From an uncultured Lachnospiraceae bacterium (lineage in GTDB: Bacteria; Bacillota; Clostridia; Lachnospirales; Lachnospiraceae): 64,000 nt of DNA. Positions 1 to 8,260 of the stretch are shown piece after piece. The notes under the pieces were generated by a model. The model saw nothing but the letters and a program-made list of their open reading frames with translations. It made no database searches and was not told the origin of the DNA. The stretch is from NCBI GenBank assembly GCA_947626985.1, contig CANQUG010000010.1:1-64000 (forward strand). The letters are read 5' to 3'. Positions within the stretch are counted from its first letter, which is position 1, and each line of letters starts with the position of its first letter. A program made the translations under genes and the position numbers.

Positions 1-104
1 ATCCTCGAAACCTTTACACTTTTCTTAATAACATTAAATTTTAGCATGTTACCAACGTGTTTACAAACACTATTTGTCTATTTTTATCATAGGGGAGGAA
101 ACCA

Positions 105-335
105 ATGACTGAAGAAGGAAAACTCTGGCTCTTTGATCTGGCACATGGAAATCTTAACGATACTGAGCAGGTGCTCAAGGGTTTTGTGAAATACTACGTC
201 CTGCAGGGACGCGGGATCGGAAATGTTCAGGACGATATCGTATTCCATACGTCATACGGTGTAGAAGGCGTCCGGAAGGCAATTGAGACTCTCAAGTCTG
301 TCCTTATGTCCTTTGCAGGCGTGGATCCCCAATAA
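105..335 (+). CDS. Small phage protein, unknown function (76 aa)
   Basis: ORF with RBS aggggagg 7-14 nt upstream of ATG; first ORF of the element. Confidence 0.6.
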   Translation: MTEEGKLWLFDLAHGNLNDTEQVLKGFVKYYVLQGRGIGNVQDDIVFHTSYGVEGVRKAIETLKSVLMSFAGVDPQ

Positions 336-360
336 CCGTTTCATCTTATCGGATCATAGG

Positions 361-757
361 TTGACCGGCTCGATACCGGATCCGCCGGTCAGCCTGACAT
401 TTTGGGGCACTGTCCTTTTCCCTTCGGGTCAGGTGGGCCTGTATCGGTCCATTTTGGGATCCGGGCAGTGCTCTTTCCTCCATTTGTCCTGGTGACCTGT
501 ATTTTCCTGATATGGGCACCGGATCCGAGATCGGATCGATGCTCCGGTCAGGCTGTCGGCGCGGCCGTTCCTTTCGGCACGACAATGTTACACCCAGGGA
601 TGCCCTTCCGGTGCGGCAACGTCACACTCTGAAGCGCCTTCCGTCATCAGGCCTTCTGTCGCCGACGATGCTGCACCCAGGGAGCGCCTCTGCGCGGCGA
701 AATCGGTTTTTCTTCGGGTGCCGCGCCGGAGGCGCTCCCTTAGGCAGCGTCGTCGGC
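361..757. other. Structured GC-rich noncoding block of the phage (candidate origin/packaging region)
   Basis: No convincing coding ORF; multiple inverted repeats including the long hairpin 661-757. Confidence 0.6.
661..757. repeat. Long imperfect hairpin (14 + 12 + 7 bp stems, 21-nt loop)
   Basis: 661-674 pairs 744-757; 679-690 (AGGGAGCGCCTC) pairs 729-740 (GAGGCGCTCCCT); 692-698 (GCGCGGC) pairs 720-726 (GCCGCGC). Confidence 0.85.
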
Positions 758-893
758 GGCGCCGGGTCCCATTGGGGCGGTGGGGCGCGCCGACAGCGTA
801 CATTCTGAATATCTGTCGTCCGCACGGACGGCCGGTAAATATAATATGGCCTTTTCCGTCCTTGCGCGGATCATGGCCGGTAAGGAGGTTCTT

Positions 894-1220
894 ATGAACA
901 GAATGAAGATCCTGGTAACTTTTGCCCAGACCTGGAAGATGGATAACGGGAACACGGGCATGACACTCAATTACTTCCTTTTTGGGGAGCAGGGCGAGCT
1001 TATGGAGCCCATGATCGATTATACCGGGGGTCCTGTAGGACAACAGCGCGCAAAATGTTCCCTTGATATCGGAATGCGCAAGAAAATCACTTATGTCCCT
1101 GGTATCTATGACGCGGAAATGACGTTTAAGGTTGGCAGCGACGGTAAGCCGGTCCTGACTGTTGCAGACCTGGAGTTCCTTACCAAAGCCGAAGTCGTAG
1201 CCCTTCCCATTGATGAGTAG
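894..1220 (+). CDS. Putative phage ssDNA-binding (gpV-like) protein, 108 aa
   Basis: RBS taaggagg upstream of ATG 894; size, position and beta-rich composition resemble inovirus ssDNA-binding proteins. Confidence 0.5.
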   Translation: MNRMKILVTFAQTWKMDNGNTGMTLNYFLFGEQGELMEPMIDYTGGPVGQQRAKCSLDIGMRKKITYVPGIYDAEMTFKVGSDGKPVLTVADLEFLTKAEVVALPIDE

Positions 1221-1222
1221 AG

Positions 1223-1783
1223 GTGAAGCCCATGGATGGCATGGAGGTTTTTTATGCTTTTGATAGTGAAGGGGATGCGGGGCTTTCTGATGGTGATGAT
1301 ATCGCTGCGGATGAACAGGTTTCTCCGGATCCTGGACAGGTTTCTCCGGATCCTGGGCAGGATCCCGTTCCTGATCAGCCTGGGGATAATCATAGTGAAG
1401 TCTTTACATCTTACGGTGAGCCTGGCGGCGGGTATGCTCCCGGATTTTATCCGCTGGGTGCGGAGATCGTGGAACGTCTGGATGTCATTTCGGAGCTCCT
1501 TCAGGATACTCATGTGGTTACGGAAATGACGGATCCGCAGGAGGTTGCGGAGCTCTCCCCGATGCCTTCTCCTACGGAGGATCCGGTGCTGCAGGAGCTT
1601 CAAGCACTCCGGAAGCTGCAGGAGGATCAGAGCACCATCCTGGGAGACATGTCCGGTGATGTGTACATGCTCCGGCGTCCGATGAACAATATCAACAATG
1701 CCATACTTGTGGTAACCGTGGGTATCGGGATCCTGATCGGCGTCAAGCTCATGTCGATCCTGTCCATGTACCTGAGGCATTAA
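1223..1783 (+). CDS. Phage protein with acidic N-terminal region and C-terminal TM
   Basis: ORF; VSPDPGQ tandem duplication; C-terminal hydrophobic helix NAILVVTVGIGILIGVKLMSIL. Confidence 0.65.
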   Translation: MKPMDGMEVFYAFDSEGDAGLSDGDDIAADEQVSPDPGQVSPDPGQDPVPDQPGDNHSEVFTSYGEPGGGYAPGFYPLGAEIVERLDVISELLQDTHVVTEMTDPQEVAELSPMPSPTEDPVLQELQALRKLQEDQSTILGDMSGDVYMLRRPMNNINNAILVVTVGIGILIGVKLMSILSMYLRH

Positions 1784-1792
1784 GGAGGGCTT

Positions 1793-2101
1793 ATGGGATT
1801 CAGTGATGGTTATGAGATTCTCCCGGCCGTTCCTGCCGACGGGCCCGGGTTGGAAGATGGGTCCCCGCAGCTTCTGGAACCTGTGGGAACAGAAAACGCA
1901 GAGAAAGAAGAGAGCTTCTCCGATGGAGAAGATGAAGGAATGCCGGTTGCCTCAAAAACTGAAGCAACTGTCGCGATCGCCATAGAAGATTATGGCAGGT
2001 TCATGGTTGGATCGATGTCGGTCGGCGTGCTCACTGGCGCCATTTTCATGATAGTGGGGCTTGCTGTACTTGGCATCGTGAAGATATTTAAAAAAATCTA
2101 A
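1793..2101 (+). CDS. Small phage protein with C-terminal TM
   Basis: ORF with RBS aaggaggg; hydrophobic VGVLTGAIFMIVGLAVLGIVKIFKK. Confidence 0.65.
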   Translation: MGFSDGYEILPAVPADGPGLEDGSPQLLEPVGTENAEKEESFSDGEDEGMPVASKTEATVAIAIEDYGRFMVGSMSVGVLTGAIFMIVGLAVLGIVKIFKKI

Positions 2102-2115
2102 AGGAGGTCTTATTC

Positions 2116-2388
2116 ATGAGGTACGAAATCTTAAAAAGGGTCAGTGGAAGGTTCAAGCTGGCGGCATTCACACTGCTCGTATTCATCACTTCCGCGGTTC
2201 CCGTATTCGCGGCAGATGAGAACCTTACCGCCATTGAGACTGCTCTGACAACATCTTTTACCAAAGTTGGCACGAGCATGACGAGCATCATCTCTAAAGT
2301 CATCCCCATCGCGCTTCCGATCATCGCGGCTGTGATGGTGGTAGTCTTCGGCATCAAGGTCTTCAAACGTATCACCAATAAAGCCTGA
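2116..2388 (+). CDS. Candidate major coat protein (gpVIII-like)
   Basis: Signal peptide (LAAFTLLVFITSAVPVFAA), short amphipathic segment, single TM, basic C-terminus (KVFKRITNKA). Confidence 0.75.
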   Translation: MRYEILKRVSGRFKLAAFTLLVFITSAVPVFAADENLTAIETALTTSFTKVGTSMTSIISKVIPIALPIIAAVMVVVFGIKVFKRITNKA

Positions 2389-2452
2389 CGTTTCCGGCCT
2401 GGTGTTTTTGTGGGGGCGTCCGCGCCCCCCTCTTTCATTTGTGGAGGTATGC

Positions 2453-4063
2453 ATGAAAAAGCGCAGGAAACTTTTTCAAACATTGTTTGCCCTGGCTATG
2501 GCTTTCTTTATCGCAGTGGGTTCTTTCTTCGGGCGCGTGGTGTCCGTTCCGGCGGCGGCCGTGGAGGGCCCTCTGGGCCTTGCCCTGTCCATCGGTGAGA
2601 TCGTCTGGAACCTTTATTCTTCCGCGGGCCTTACGATCTGTGAACCGAGTATCGTGAATGACAGCATTTTTGACATGTCCCTGCAGAGCTGCATCGACAA
2701 GGGACTGCTGCGCCCTGTGGACGGTGTCGATATGTCCGGATGGGAGTGGGACGATGTCCTCAATGAAGTGGAACGGATGGCTAACGACGGGGAAAGCAAC
2801 TTTACGAAGAATAATATCATCCCGGTTTTTGAAAAGATGTCCCCCAGCTCCGGCGGAAGCGGCGGAGGAGGATGGAAGGATAAGCTGAAACAGTGGCTTG
2901 CGGCTATCGGTATATCCGCGTCCATTCAGGCCAGCATGGTTGGCGGGATCCAGCCGGTGACGGATGCGCTGACGCAGTGGAGTCAGCCGTATGCGGAATA
3001 TGGGATGCCTGTTTCTTTATCTTCATCTCCTGCTTTTGATGTTTTAATTTCTGCTCTATCCTCTCAGCCTGATCTAGTTTTAGGTTATTATACAGATGCA
3101 TATTCAGATGGTCTTTATCGTCATACTAGTTTCAGGTTATTAAATAATCGTTTTTCTTATGCAGTTTTTAGTCCTGTTCGTCATCATTTAGCTTTTATTC
3201 GCATTTCTCCAACAAATTCTTATTTTTACTATCATTGTTTTAAACAGCCTGGTGCTGAACCTGAAGTAATTAAGTATTCAAAGATTTCTGATGGTCCTAA
3301 TTATGTAAACCAAGGATGGGATTTTGATGTGACTGATCGTTATGGACGGCATTATGAGAACGTTTATGTTTATGATATTCCTTATTTTGATAATCAATCT
3401 GACGCCTATTCTTATTTAAATTCTCTGCAATCTTCTAATATATCGATTTATTCGCCTGATCTTGTTGGCAAGGATGGAAATCTTCAGAAGGACCAGACGC
3501 TCAAGCCGAACATCGATCCGAATAAGAACTGGCAGCCTGCGACACAGGAGCAGATCAACAATTATATCACGAACCAGGGGGATACTATCAATCAGGGGGA
3601 TGTCGTTAATAATTATAATACTTTCATCGAGGAACACACGCATATCAATGAAACTCCAGTCGCTCCGGAGATGACTCCCGCTCCCGGCGGCGAGCCGAAC
3701 GTGACCCCTTCCGTTTCTCCTGAGCTTACTCCTCCTGTCACTCCCGCCCTGACTCCGCTTCCGGAGGATGATATGAAAAAGTATGCGGTGGATCTGACGA
3801 AGGTCTTTCCATTCTGTATCCCTTTTGACCTGGTGCATCTCTTTAATGTACTTAACGCGGAGCCGGTGGCCCCGTCCTTTGAAATCCCGATTGACCTGGA
3901 ATTTTCCGATCCTTTTACCGGCCGGAAGATGATTGATTATCATGAAAAGTTCGAGCTCAATATGGAGGATTATGACAGTGCCGTGAAGATCTTCCGCGCC
4001 TTTCAGATCATAATGTTCATTATCGGACTCATTCTTATTACCAGAAACCTGATAAGGGGGTGA
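2453..4063 (+). CDS. Candidate minor coat/adsorption protein (gpIII-like)
   Basis: RBS ggagg; signal peptide; Gly-rich linker SSGGSGGGG; Pro/Thr-rich linker; C-terminal TM IIMFIIGLILITRNLIRG. Confidence 0.75.
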   Translation: MKKRRKLFQTLFALAMAFFIAVGSFFGRVVSVPAAAVEGPLGLALSIGEIVWNLYSSAGLTICEPSIVNDSIFDMSLQSCIDKGLLRPVDGVDMSGWEWDDVLNEVERMANDGESNFTKNNIIPVFEKMSPSSGGSGGGGWKDKLKQWLAAIGISASIQASMVGGIQPVTDALTQWSQPYAEYGMPVSLSSSPAFDVLISALSSQPDLVLGYYTDAYSDGLYRHTSFRLLNNRFSYAVFSPVRHHLAFIRISPTNSYFYYHCFKQPGAEPEVIKYSKISDGPNYVNQGWDFDVTDRYGRHYENVYVYDIPYFDNQSDAYSYLNSLQSSNISIYSPDLVGKDGNLQKDQTLKPNIDPNKNWQPATQEQINNYITNQGDTINQGDVVNNYNTFIEEHTHINETPVAPEMTPAPGGEPNVTPSVSPELTPPVTPALTPLPEDDMKKYAVDLTKVFPFCIPFDLVHLFNVLNAEPVAPSFEIPIDLEFSDPFTGRKMIDYHEKFELNMEDYDSAVKIFRAFQIIMFIIGLILITRNLIRG

Positions 4064-4064
4064 T

Positions 4065-4304
4065 GTGATGCTTGATCTTATGCGGTCCCTGCTGGACAAC
4101 TTCCTTGACCTGCTCATGGACGTACTGCCGCTTTCCCCGTTCCAGTCCGCCATCGACGCGCTGGAGCAGCTGCCCTATCTTGGGTACCTGAATTATTTTG
4201 TCCCTGTCGGGACCTTCCTGCAGATCTCGGCCGCCTGGCTTTCTGCTATTACTCTGTTCTATCTCTATTCTATCTTGATGCGCTGGATCCGGATGATCGG
4301 CTGA
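4065..4304 (+). CDS. Small membrane protein (gpVI-like position)
   Basis: 79-aa hydrophobic ORF between adsorption protein and Zot. Confidence 0.6.
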   Translation: MMLDLMRSLLDNFLDLLMDVLPLSPFQSAIDALEQLPYLGYLNYFVPVGTFLQISAAWLSAITLFYLYSILMRWIRMIG

Positions 4305-4333
4305 TCCCTGGTCCTGCTTTTGAAGGAGGTTTT

Positions 4334-4942
4334 ATGGTCTATCTTTACAGTGGGACTCCCGGATCCGGGAAGAGCCTGCATGTCGCCGAGAAGCTTTATT
4401 ACTGGATCCGGGCAGGGAAGCCCGCGATCTGCAACTTTGAGATCAACCTTTCCAGGATCCAGGCAAAGAAAAAGGACTTCCATTACTGGTCCAACATGGA
4501 GGTGACTCCCCAGCGGCTGATTGATTTCTCTCGGGAATATTTTGGTCCCTCCAGGGTCAGGGAGGGCTCGATCCTCTGGGTCGTGGATGAGTGCCAGCTG
4601 ATGTTCAACGCCAGGGAATGGCAGAAGGCCGGCCGGGATTCCTGGCTTTCCTTCTTTACGATGCACCGGCATTTCGGCTATGACATCATCCTTGTCGCGC
4701 AGTTTGACCGGATGATCGACCGCCAGATCCGGAGCCTGATCGAATATGAGTATATTCACCGGAAAGTCTCCAACTTTGGCTGGAGAGGAATCTTTCTTTC
4801 TACTGCGTTCCTGTCCCGGAAGCTGTTCGTTTCCGTGAAGATCTGGTATCCCCTGGGGGAAAAGGTCGGCTCCGAGTTTTTCCGATGCAGGAAGAAATTT
4901 TATTCCCTGTACGATACCTTCCTTCTCCTGGAGGCAAAATGA
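4334..4942 (+). CDS. Zot/pI-like morphogenesis ATPase
   Basis: Walker A GTPGSGKS; Walker B-like SILWVVDECQ; overall Zot-domain pattern. Confidence 0.88.
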   Translation: MVYLYSGTPGSGKSLHVAEKLYYWIRAGKPAICNFEINLSRIQAKKKDFHYWSNMEVTPQRLIDFSREYFGPSRVREGSILWVVDECQLMFNAREWQKAGRDSWLSFFTMHRHFGYDIILVAQFDRMIDRQIRSLIEYEYIHRKVSNFGWRGIFLSTAFLSRKLFVSVKIWYPLGEKVGSEFFRCRKKFYSLYDTFLLLEAK

Positions 4943-4989
4943 TCCGGACACTTTTATTTTTTTACTGCAGAAAAGTAATAAAGGTATCC

Positions 4990-5075
4990 AGCCCTTCCGA
5001 TATCGGGCCGTGACGGACGGCCGGAGAAGGGTGAGGGTCCCCTATCCGGCCGTCCGTTGCGGCCCGATACGGGCT
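4990..5075. repeat. Long hairpin in the Zot-Rep intergenic region
   Basis: TATCGGGCCGTGACGGACGGCCGG (5001-5024) pairs CCGGCCGTCCGTTGCGGCCCGATA (5046-5069), 22/24 Watson-Crick plus two G-T; 21-nt loop; outer stem AGCCC/GGGCT. Confidence 0.88.
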
Positions 5076-5165
5076 TAACCACATCCTTGTAATACGTGGT
5101 CTGAAAATACATGCCAAAAATGGCTGGAAGGCCTGTAAATACTGGGCTGAGGGGCTGTAAAAAAA

Positions 5166-5191
5166 TTTCCCCAAACGGCCTTTTGGGGAAA
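5166..5191. repeat. Second hairpin upstream of rep
   Basis: TTTCCCCAAA-CGGCCT-TTTGGGGAAA, perfect 10-bp stem. Confidence 0.85.
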
Positions 5192-5228
5192 AACGTCGCG
5201 TATTAACGCATGAAAGTGAGGTGGTAGT

Positions 5229-6812
5229 TTGGATGTTAAAAAACACCTTAATTCGACGAAAGTTTACAAGGAACTAAATGAGGAAAACCGGGAATACTGG
5301 TTCTTCTGCAAAGAGAAAAAGTTCCTGCATAACATTGATACGTTTTATTATAGCGCAAAGCTCGAGGAAGATCTCACGGACGACAGTAAGGAAAAAAGTG
5401 TCCTGAAGCTGCGTGATTTCTTTGAGAAAAAGAGATCACTGCTTTCCGGTCATTTCGGCGGGAGCATTTCTTTGTATTTTCCCGGCTGTGACAGTAACCT
5501 GAACCTTCTGCCCTGCACGTTCGCTCATTACTTTACGATCTGCCTAGAATGCCCGGAGTACTTTGATATCTTTATCGCTCCAGTCGTTCCTCATGATTCT
5601 TCCGGCGGTCCTTCGGTCACCTGCGAGATCGTTGTGCAGATCCGTAGCTACATGTTATGGATGTACGGCGTCCATGAGGCCTTTGAGCGGTCCTCCGTCT
5701 ATGTCCGGAAGATCTGCGATCATTTCGGTCTGCATATCGCGTTTTTCCAGGAGAACCGGATTGATTACTGCTGGCACAGCAATTATCTCAGTAATCCGGA
5801 AAAGTTCTTCTCCCCGGAGAATTTTTACAGGATGAGGGTGGACCGTTTCAAGGACGCGCTCTTCCATACGGAAAAATCCGGATCGGAAGATTTTGAGATC
5901 GATTACATATCGATGGGGAAGCGTTCCGATAAAGTATTCATCCGGATCTATATGAAGTCAAAGGAAGTCATAGAGCAGAATTACAAGCCCTGGTTTTTTA
6001 AGGTGTGGCTGTTTAACGGCCTGATCAGCCGGTATGATTTTTATGTGTATGAGGAATGTTACAAGAAACGCTCCTGGAAATATCTTGATATGGCCCGCCT
6101 CCAGTTTTATCTGGAGTATGGATCGGACGTATCTAACCGTGAGACCTGCAGACAACTGATCAGCGGGGAAAGGACCATGGAAGAGGATGTTCTCCGAAGG
6201 TTTGCCGATTCCCTGACGCCTAAGGTCCATCTGATCGTCAACGTAGAGTATCAGACCATGAGAAAGCATACAAAAAGCTACCAGCTGGTCCCGTTCCGTG
6301 ATAACAGCTGCAGGGATAAGGCAAAACGGATCTATGATTATCTTGACAACCGTAAGATCATCGCGGATTACCTGACGCATTATGTGTTCCGCCTGGTGCA
6401 GTCATCAGGCGACGGCAATAAATCCCGCAGAGATTACTGTGCATTCTGGCAATTTCTTCGGTCCTGCAAGATGGTCGATGTCAATGTAAAGCAGTCCCAG
6501 GTCAGGCTGATCCGGCAGTACTGCAGAAAACTTAACAGTGAAGTGATGAAAAAACGGGCGATCAATGCAGCCGTGGTCTATGGGATCTATACCCGTGGTA
6601 TTAATGAGGACAGTATCGTACAAGACTGCGTAGAAGCTCTGTGCCAGCTGAATGACAACGATATTCATGAAGCGTTCCAGTATAAAAATAAAAAGGTCCG
6701 CCAGTATAACTCTCAGGAACTGGCGGAGACCTATGTCAGTAATGAAACGCATAAATATGAGATCGTTAACGTCGAGACTGGAGAATTTCTCTCCGAAGAC
6801 AGTTTAACATAA
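5229..6812 (+). CDS. Phage replication initiator (Rep_trans/RstA-like), TTG start
   Basis: Motif order as in Rep_trans (PF02486): NRIDYCWHSNY ... YISMGKRSDKVFIRIYMKSKE; position next to integrase and hairpins. Confidence 0.75.
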   Translation: MDVKKHLNSTKVYKELNEENREYWFFCKEKKFLHNIDTFYYSAKLEEDLTDDSKEKSVLKLRDFFEKKRSLLSGHFGGSISLYFPGCDSNLNLLPCTFAHYFTICLECPEYFDIFIAPVVPHDSSGGPSVTCEIVVQIRSYMLWMYGVHEAFERSSVYVRKICDHFGLHIAFFQENRIDYCWHSNYLSNPEKFFSPENFYRMRVDRFKDALFHTEKSGSEDFEIDYISMGKRSDKVFIRIYMKSKEVIEQNYKPWFFKVWLFNGLISRYDFYVYEECYKKRSWKYLDMARLQFYLEYGSDVSNRETCRQLISGERTMEEDVLRRFADSLTPKVHLIVNVEYQTMRKHTKSYQLVPFRDNSCRDKAKRIYDYLDNRKIIADYLTHYVFRLVQSSGDGNKSRRDYCAFWQFLRSCKMVDVNVKQSQVRLIRQYCRKLNSEVMKKRAINAAVVYGIYTRGINEDSIVQDCVEALCQLNDNDIHEAFQYKNKKVRQYNSQELAETYVSNETHKYEIVNVETGEFLSEDSLT

Positions 6813-6852
6813 AAAAGAATTTCTGACAATCTTTTTATCTGGAGGTGCTGAT

Positions 6853-7815
6853 ATGGATGATATTTTATTAAAAGACGCTTACGAACTTTTTCTGGATGAT
6901 CGGTGCACATCCTGCGTACAGGAAACAATTGTTTACTATAAAGAAAACCTTATCAGTTTTTTTGCCTATTGTGAGGAATCACTGGGAAAACCTTATCCCT
7001 CGATCCTGTGCAGGGAGATCACACGGGATCTATTTGCCGGATATATCCGTCAGCTCCGGGACCGGCCAAAGCTTCGGCGCGGGCAAGAGTTCCCTGTTCC
7101 CGGTGAGACTCTCTCCGCTACCAGCGTCCGGACTTACGCGCGCGCGATCCGCTCCTTTTGTTCTTTTTGCTATGATAACGGGTATTGCGATAATTTTACC
7201 CGCAAAGTAAAACTGCCGCGTCCTGATCCGCGTAAAGTGATCCCTCTCTACCAGTCGGAAGCCGAAGCCCTGGACCGTTGTTTTGACCTGTCCCGGGAAC
7301 AGGGCCTTCGCAACTGGTGCATTGTGCATCTGATGCTGGATGCCGGCCTGCGTTCCTCGGAAGTCAGTAAGCTGCGGATCCGCGATCTCCTGTTTGACAA
7401 GAATATCCTTACGGTAGCAAATGGGAAAGGGAATAAGACACGGCTGGTGCTCCTGTGCAGGCCGCTTGCCGAAAAGCTGCAGGATTACATTCATACTTAT
7501 CGCAAGGGGGCTTCCCGATCTTCCTGCGTGCTCCTCAGCCTCCGCACAGGAGAGCCGATCACTACAAACACGATCAAACAGCTGTTGTTTAAGCTGAAAT
7601 CCGAATCCGGTGTTCCGCGTATCTATCCTCATCTTCTTCGGCATACCTTTGCAACTTCTTATATCTGTGGCGGTGGAAACATTGAAATGCTCCGTCTCCT
7701 GTTGGGGCACTACGATTACAGTGTCACGCAGATGTATCTGCATCTGGCTCATCAGTCCAGTCTGCTTCATTCGGATATCTATCGTCTGGATCCGATCTTC
7801 TTTCAGAATTACTGA
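6853..7815 (+). CDS. Tyrosine recombinase/integrase
   Basis: LMLDAGLRSSEVSKLRIRDL ... HLLRHTFATSYICGGGNIEMLRLLLGHYDYSVTQMYLHL (R...HxxR...H...Y). Confidence 0.93.
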   Translation: MDDILLKDAYELFLDDRCTSCVQETIVYYKENLISFFAYCEESLGKPYPSILCREITRDLFAGYIRQLRDRPKLRRGQEFPVPGETLSATSVRTYARAIRSFCSFCYDNGYCDNFTRKVKLPRPDPRKVIPLYQSEAEALDRCFDLSREQGLRNWCIVHLMLDAGLRSSEVSKLRIRDLLFDKNILTVANGKGNKTRLVLLCRPLAEKLQDYIHTYRKGASRSSCVLLSLRTGEPITTNTIKQLLFKLKSESGVPRIYPHLLRHTFATSYICGGGNIEMLRLLLGHYDYSVTQMYLHLAHQSSLLHSDIYRLDPIFFQNY

Positions 7816-7818
7816 CCT

Positions 7819-7846
7819 GCAGGGCCCTTCCGGGGGCCCTGCTTTT
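7819..7846 (+). terminator. Rho-independent terminator after integrase
   Basis: GCAGGGCCC/GGGCCCTGC stem followed by TTTT. Confidence 0.85.
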
Positions 7847-7892
7847 GACTCTCTTTGAGATAAATTTAGAAACCTTAATTTTCCTCACCGGT

Positions 7893-7926
7893 AAAAAAAC
7901 ACCGCCCTGCTTCTGCAGAGCGGCTT
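7893..7926 (-). terminator. Terminator of tRNA-Lys
   Basis: Minus strand: CCGCTCTGC-AGAA-GCAGGGCGG then TGTTTTTTT. Confidence 0.8.
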
Positions 7927-7930
7927 TTCC

Positions 7931-8003
7931 TGCGCCTTCAGGGGCTCGAACCCTGGACACCCTGATTAAGAGTCAGGTGCTCTACCAACTGAGCTAAAGG
8001 CGC
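7931..8003 (-). tRNA. tRNA-Lys (anticodon CTT)
   Basis: Cloverleaf GCGCCTTTAGCTCAGTTGGTAGAGCACCTGACTCTTAATCAGGGTGTCCAGGGTTCGAGCCCCTGAAGGCGCA; anticodon loop CTCTTAA. Confidence 0.97.
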
Positions 8004-8130
8004 ATCCTGTATTGTTTTCAGGGAACTTTCTGTTCTCTCTGTTTCCCCTCAACGCAAGTGCTATTATAATAGATAACCCATGGAGTTGTCAACAATTATT
8101 TTCATATTTTTTTATTTTTTTCAAAGAAAA

Positions 8131-8260
8131 TTTCAGGGGCAGGGTACCCGGGTTATTTAAAGTTTCAGGGTACAGGGTACCCGAGTCATTTAAAGTTTCA
8201 GGGTGAGCAGGGTACCCGGGCCATTTAAGGCCTCAGGGGGCAGAGTACTCGGGTCATTTC
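8131..8260. repeat. Degenerate tandem repeat, ~32-35 bp unit x4
   Basis: tttcagggg..cagggtacccgggtcatttaaag copies starting at 8131, 8163, 8196, 8231. Confidence 0.88.

Larger units (their letters stand above)
1..7850 (+). mobile_element. Inovirus-like (filamentous phage) integrated element; right end next to tRNA-Lys, left end at or beyond the window edge
   Basis: Co-directional small genes: ssDNA-binding-like, coat-like (signal peptide + one TM), long secreted protein with C-terminal TM, Zot-like ATPase (GTPGSGKS), Rep_trans-like initiator, tyrosine recombinase beside a tRNA. Gene order and sizes fit Inoviridae-type proviruses. Confidence 0.88.

Noticed and set aside
588-1043. Minus-strand 151-aa ORF in the phage
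   Set aside because: Lies across the hairpin block and opposite the gpV-like gene; Arg-rich, no RBS support, no coherent domain.
7931-8003. Integration directly into the tRNA-Lys 3' end
   Set aside because: An intact tRNA terminator lies between the tRNA and the integrase, and no copy of the tRNA 3' end is present at the left of the window.
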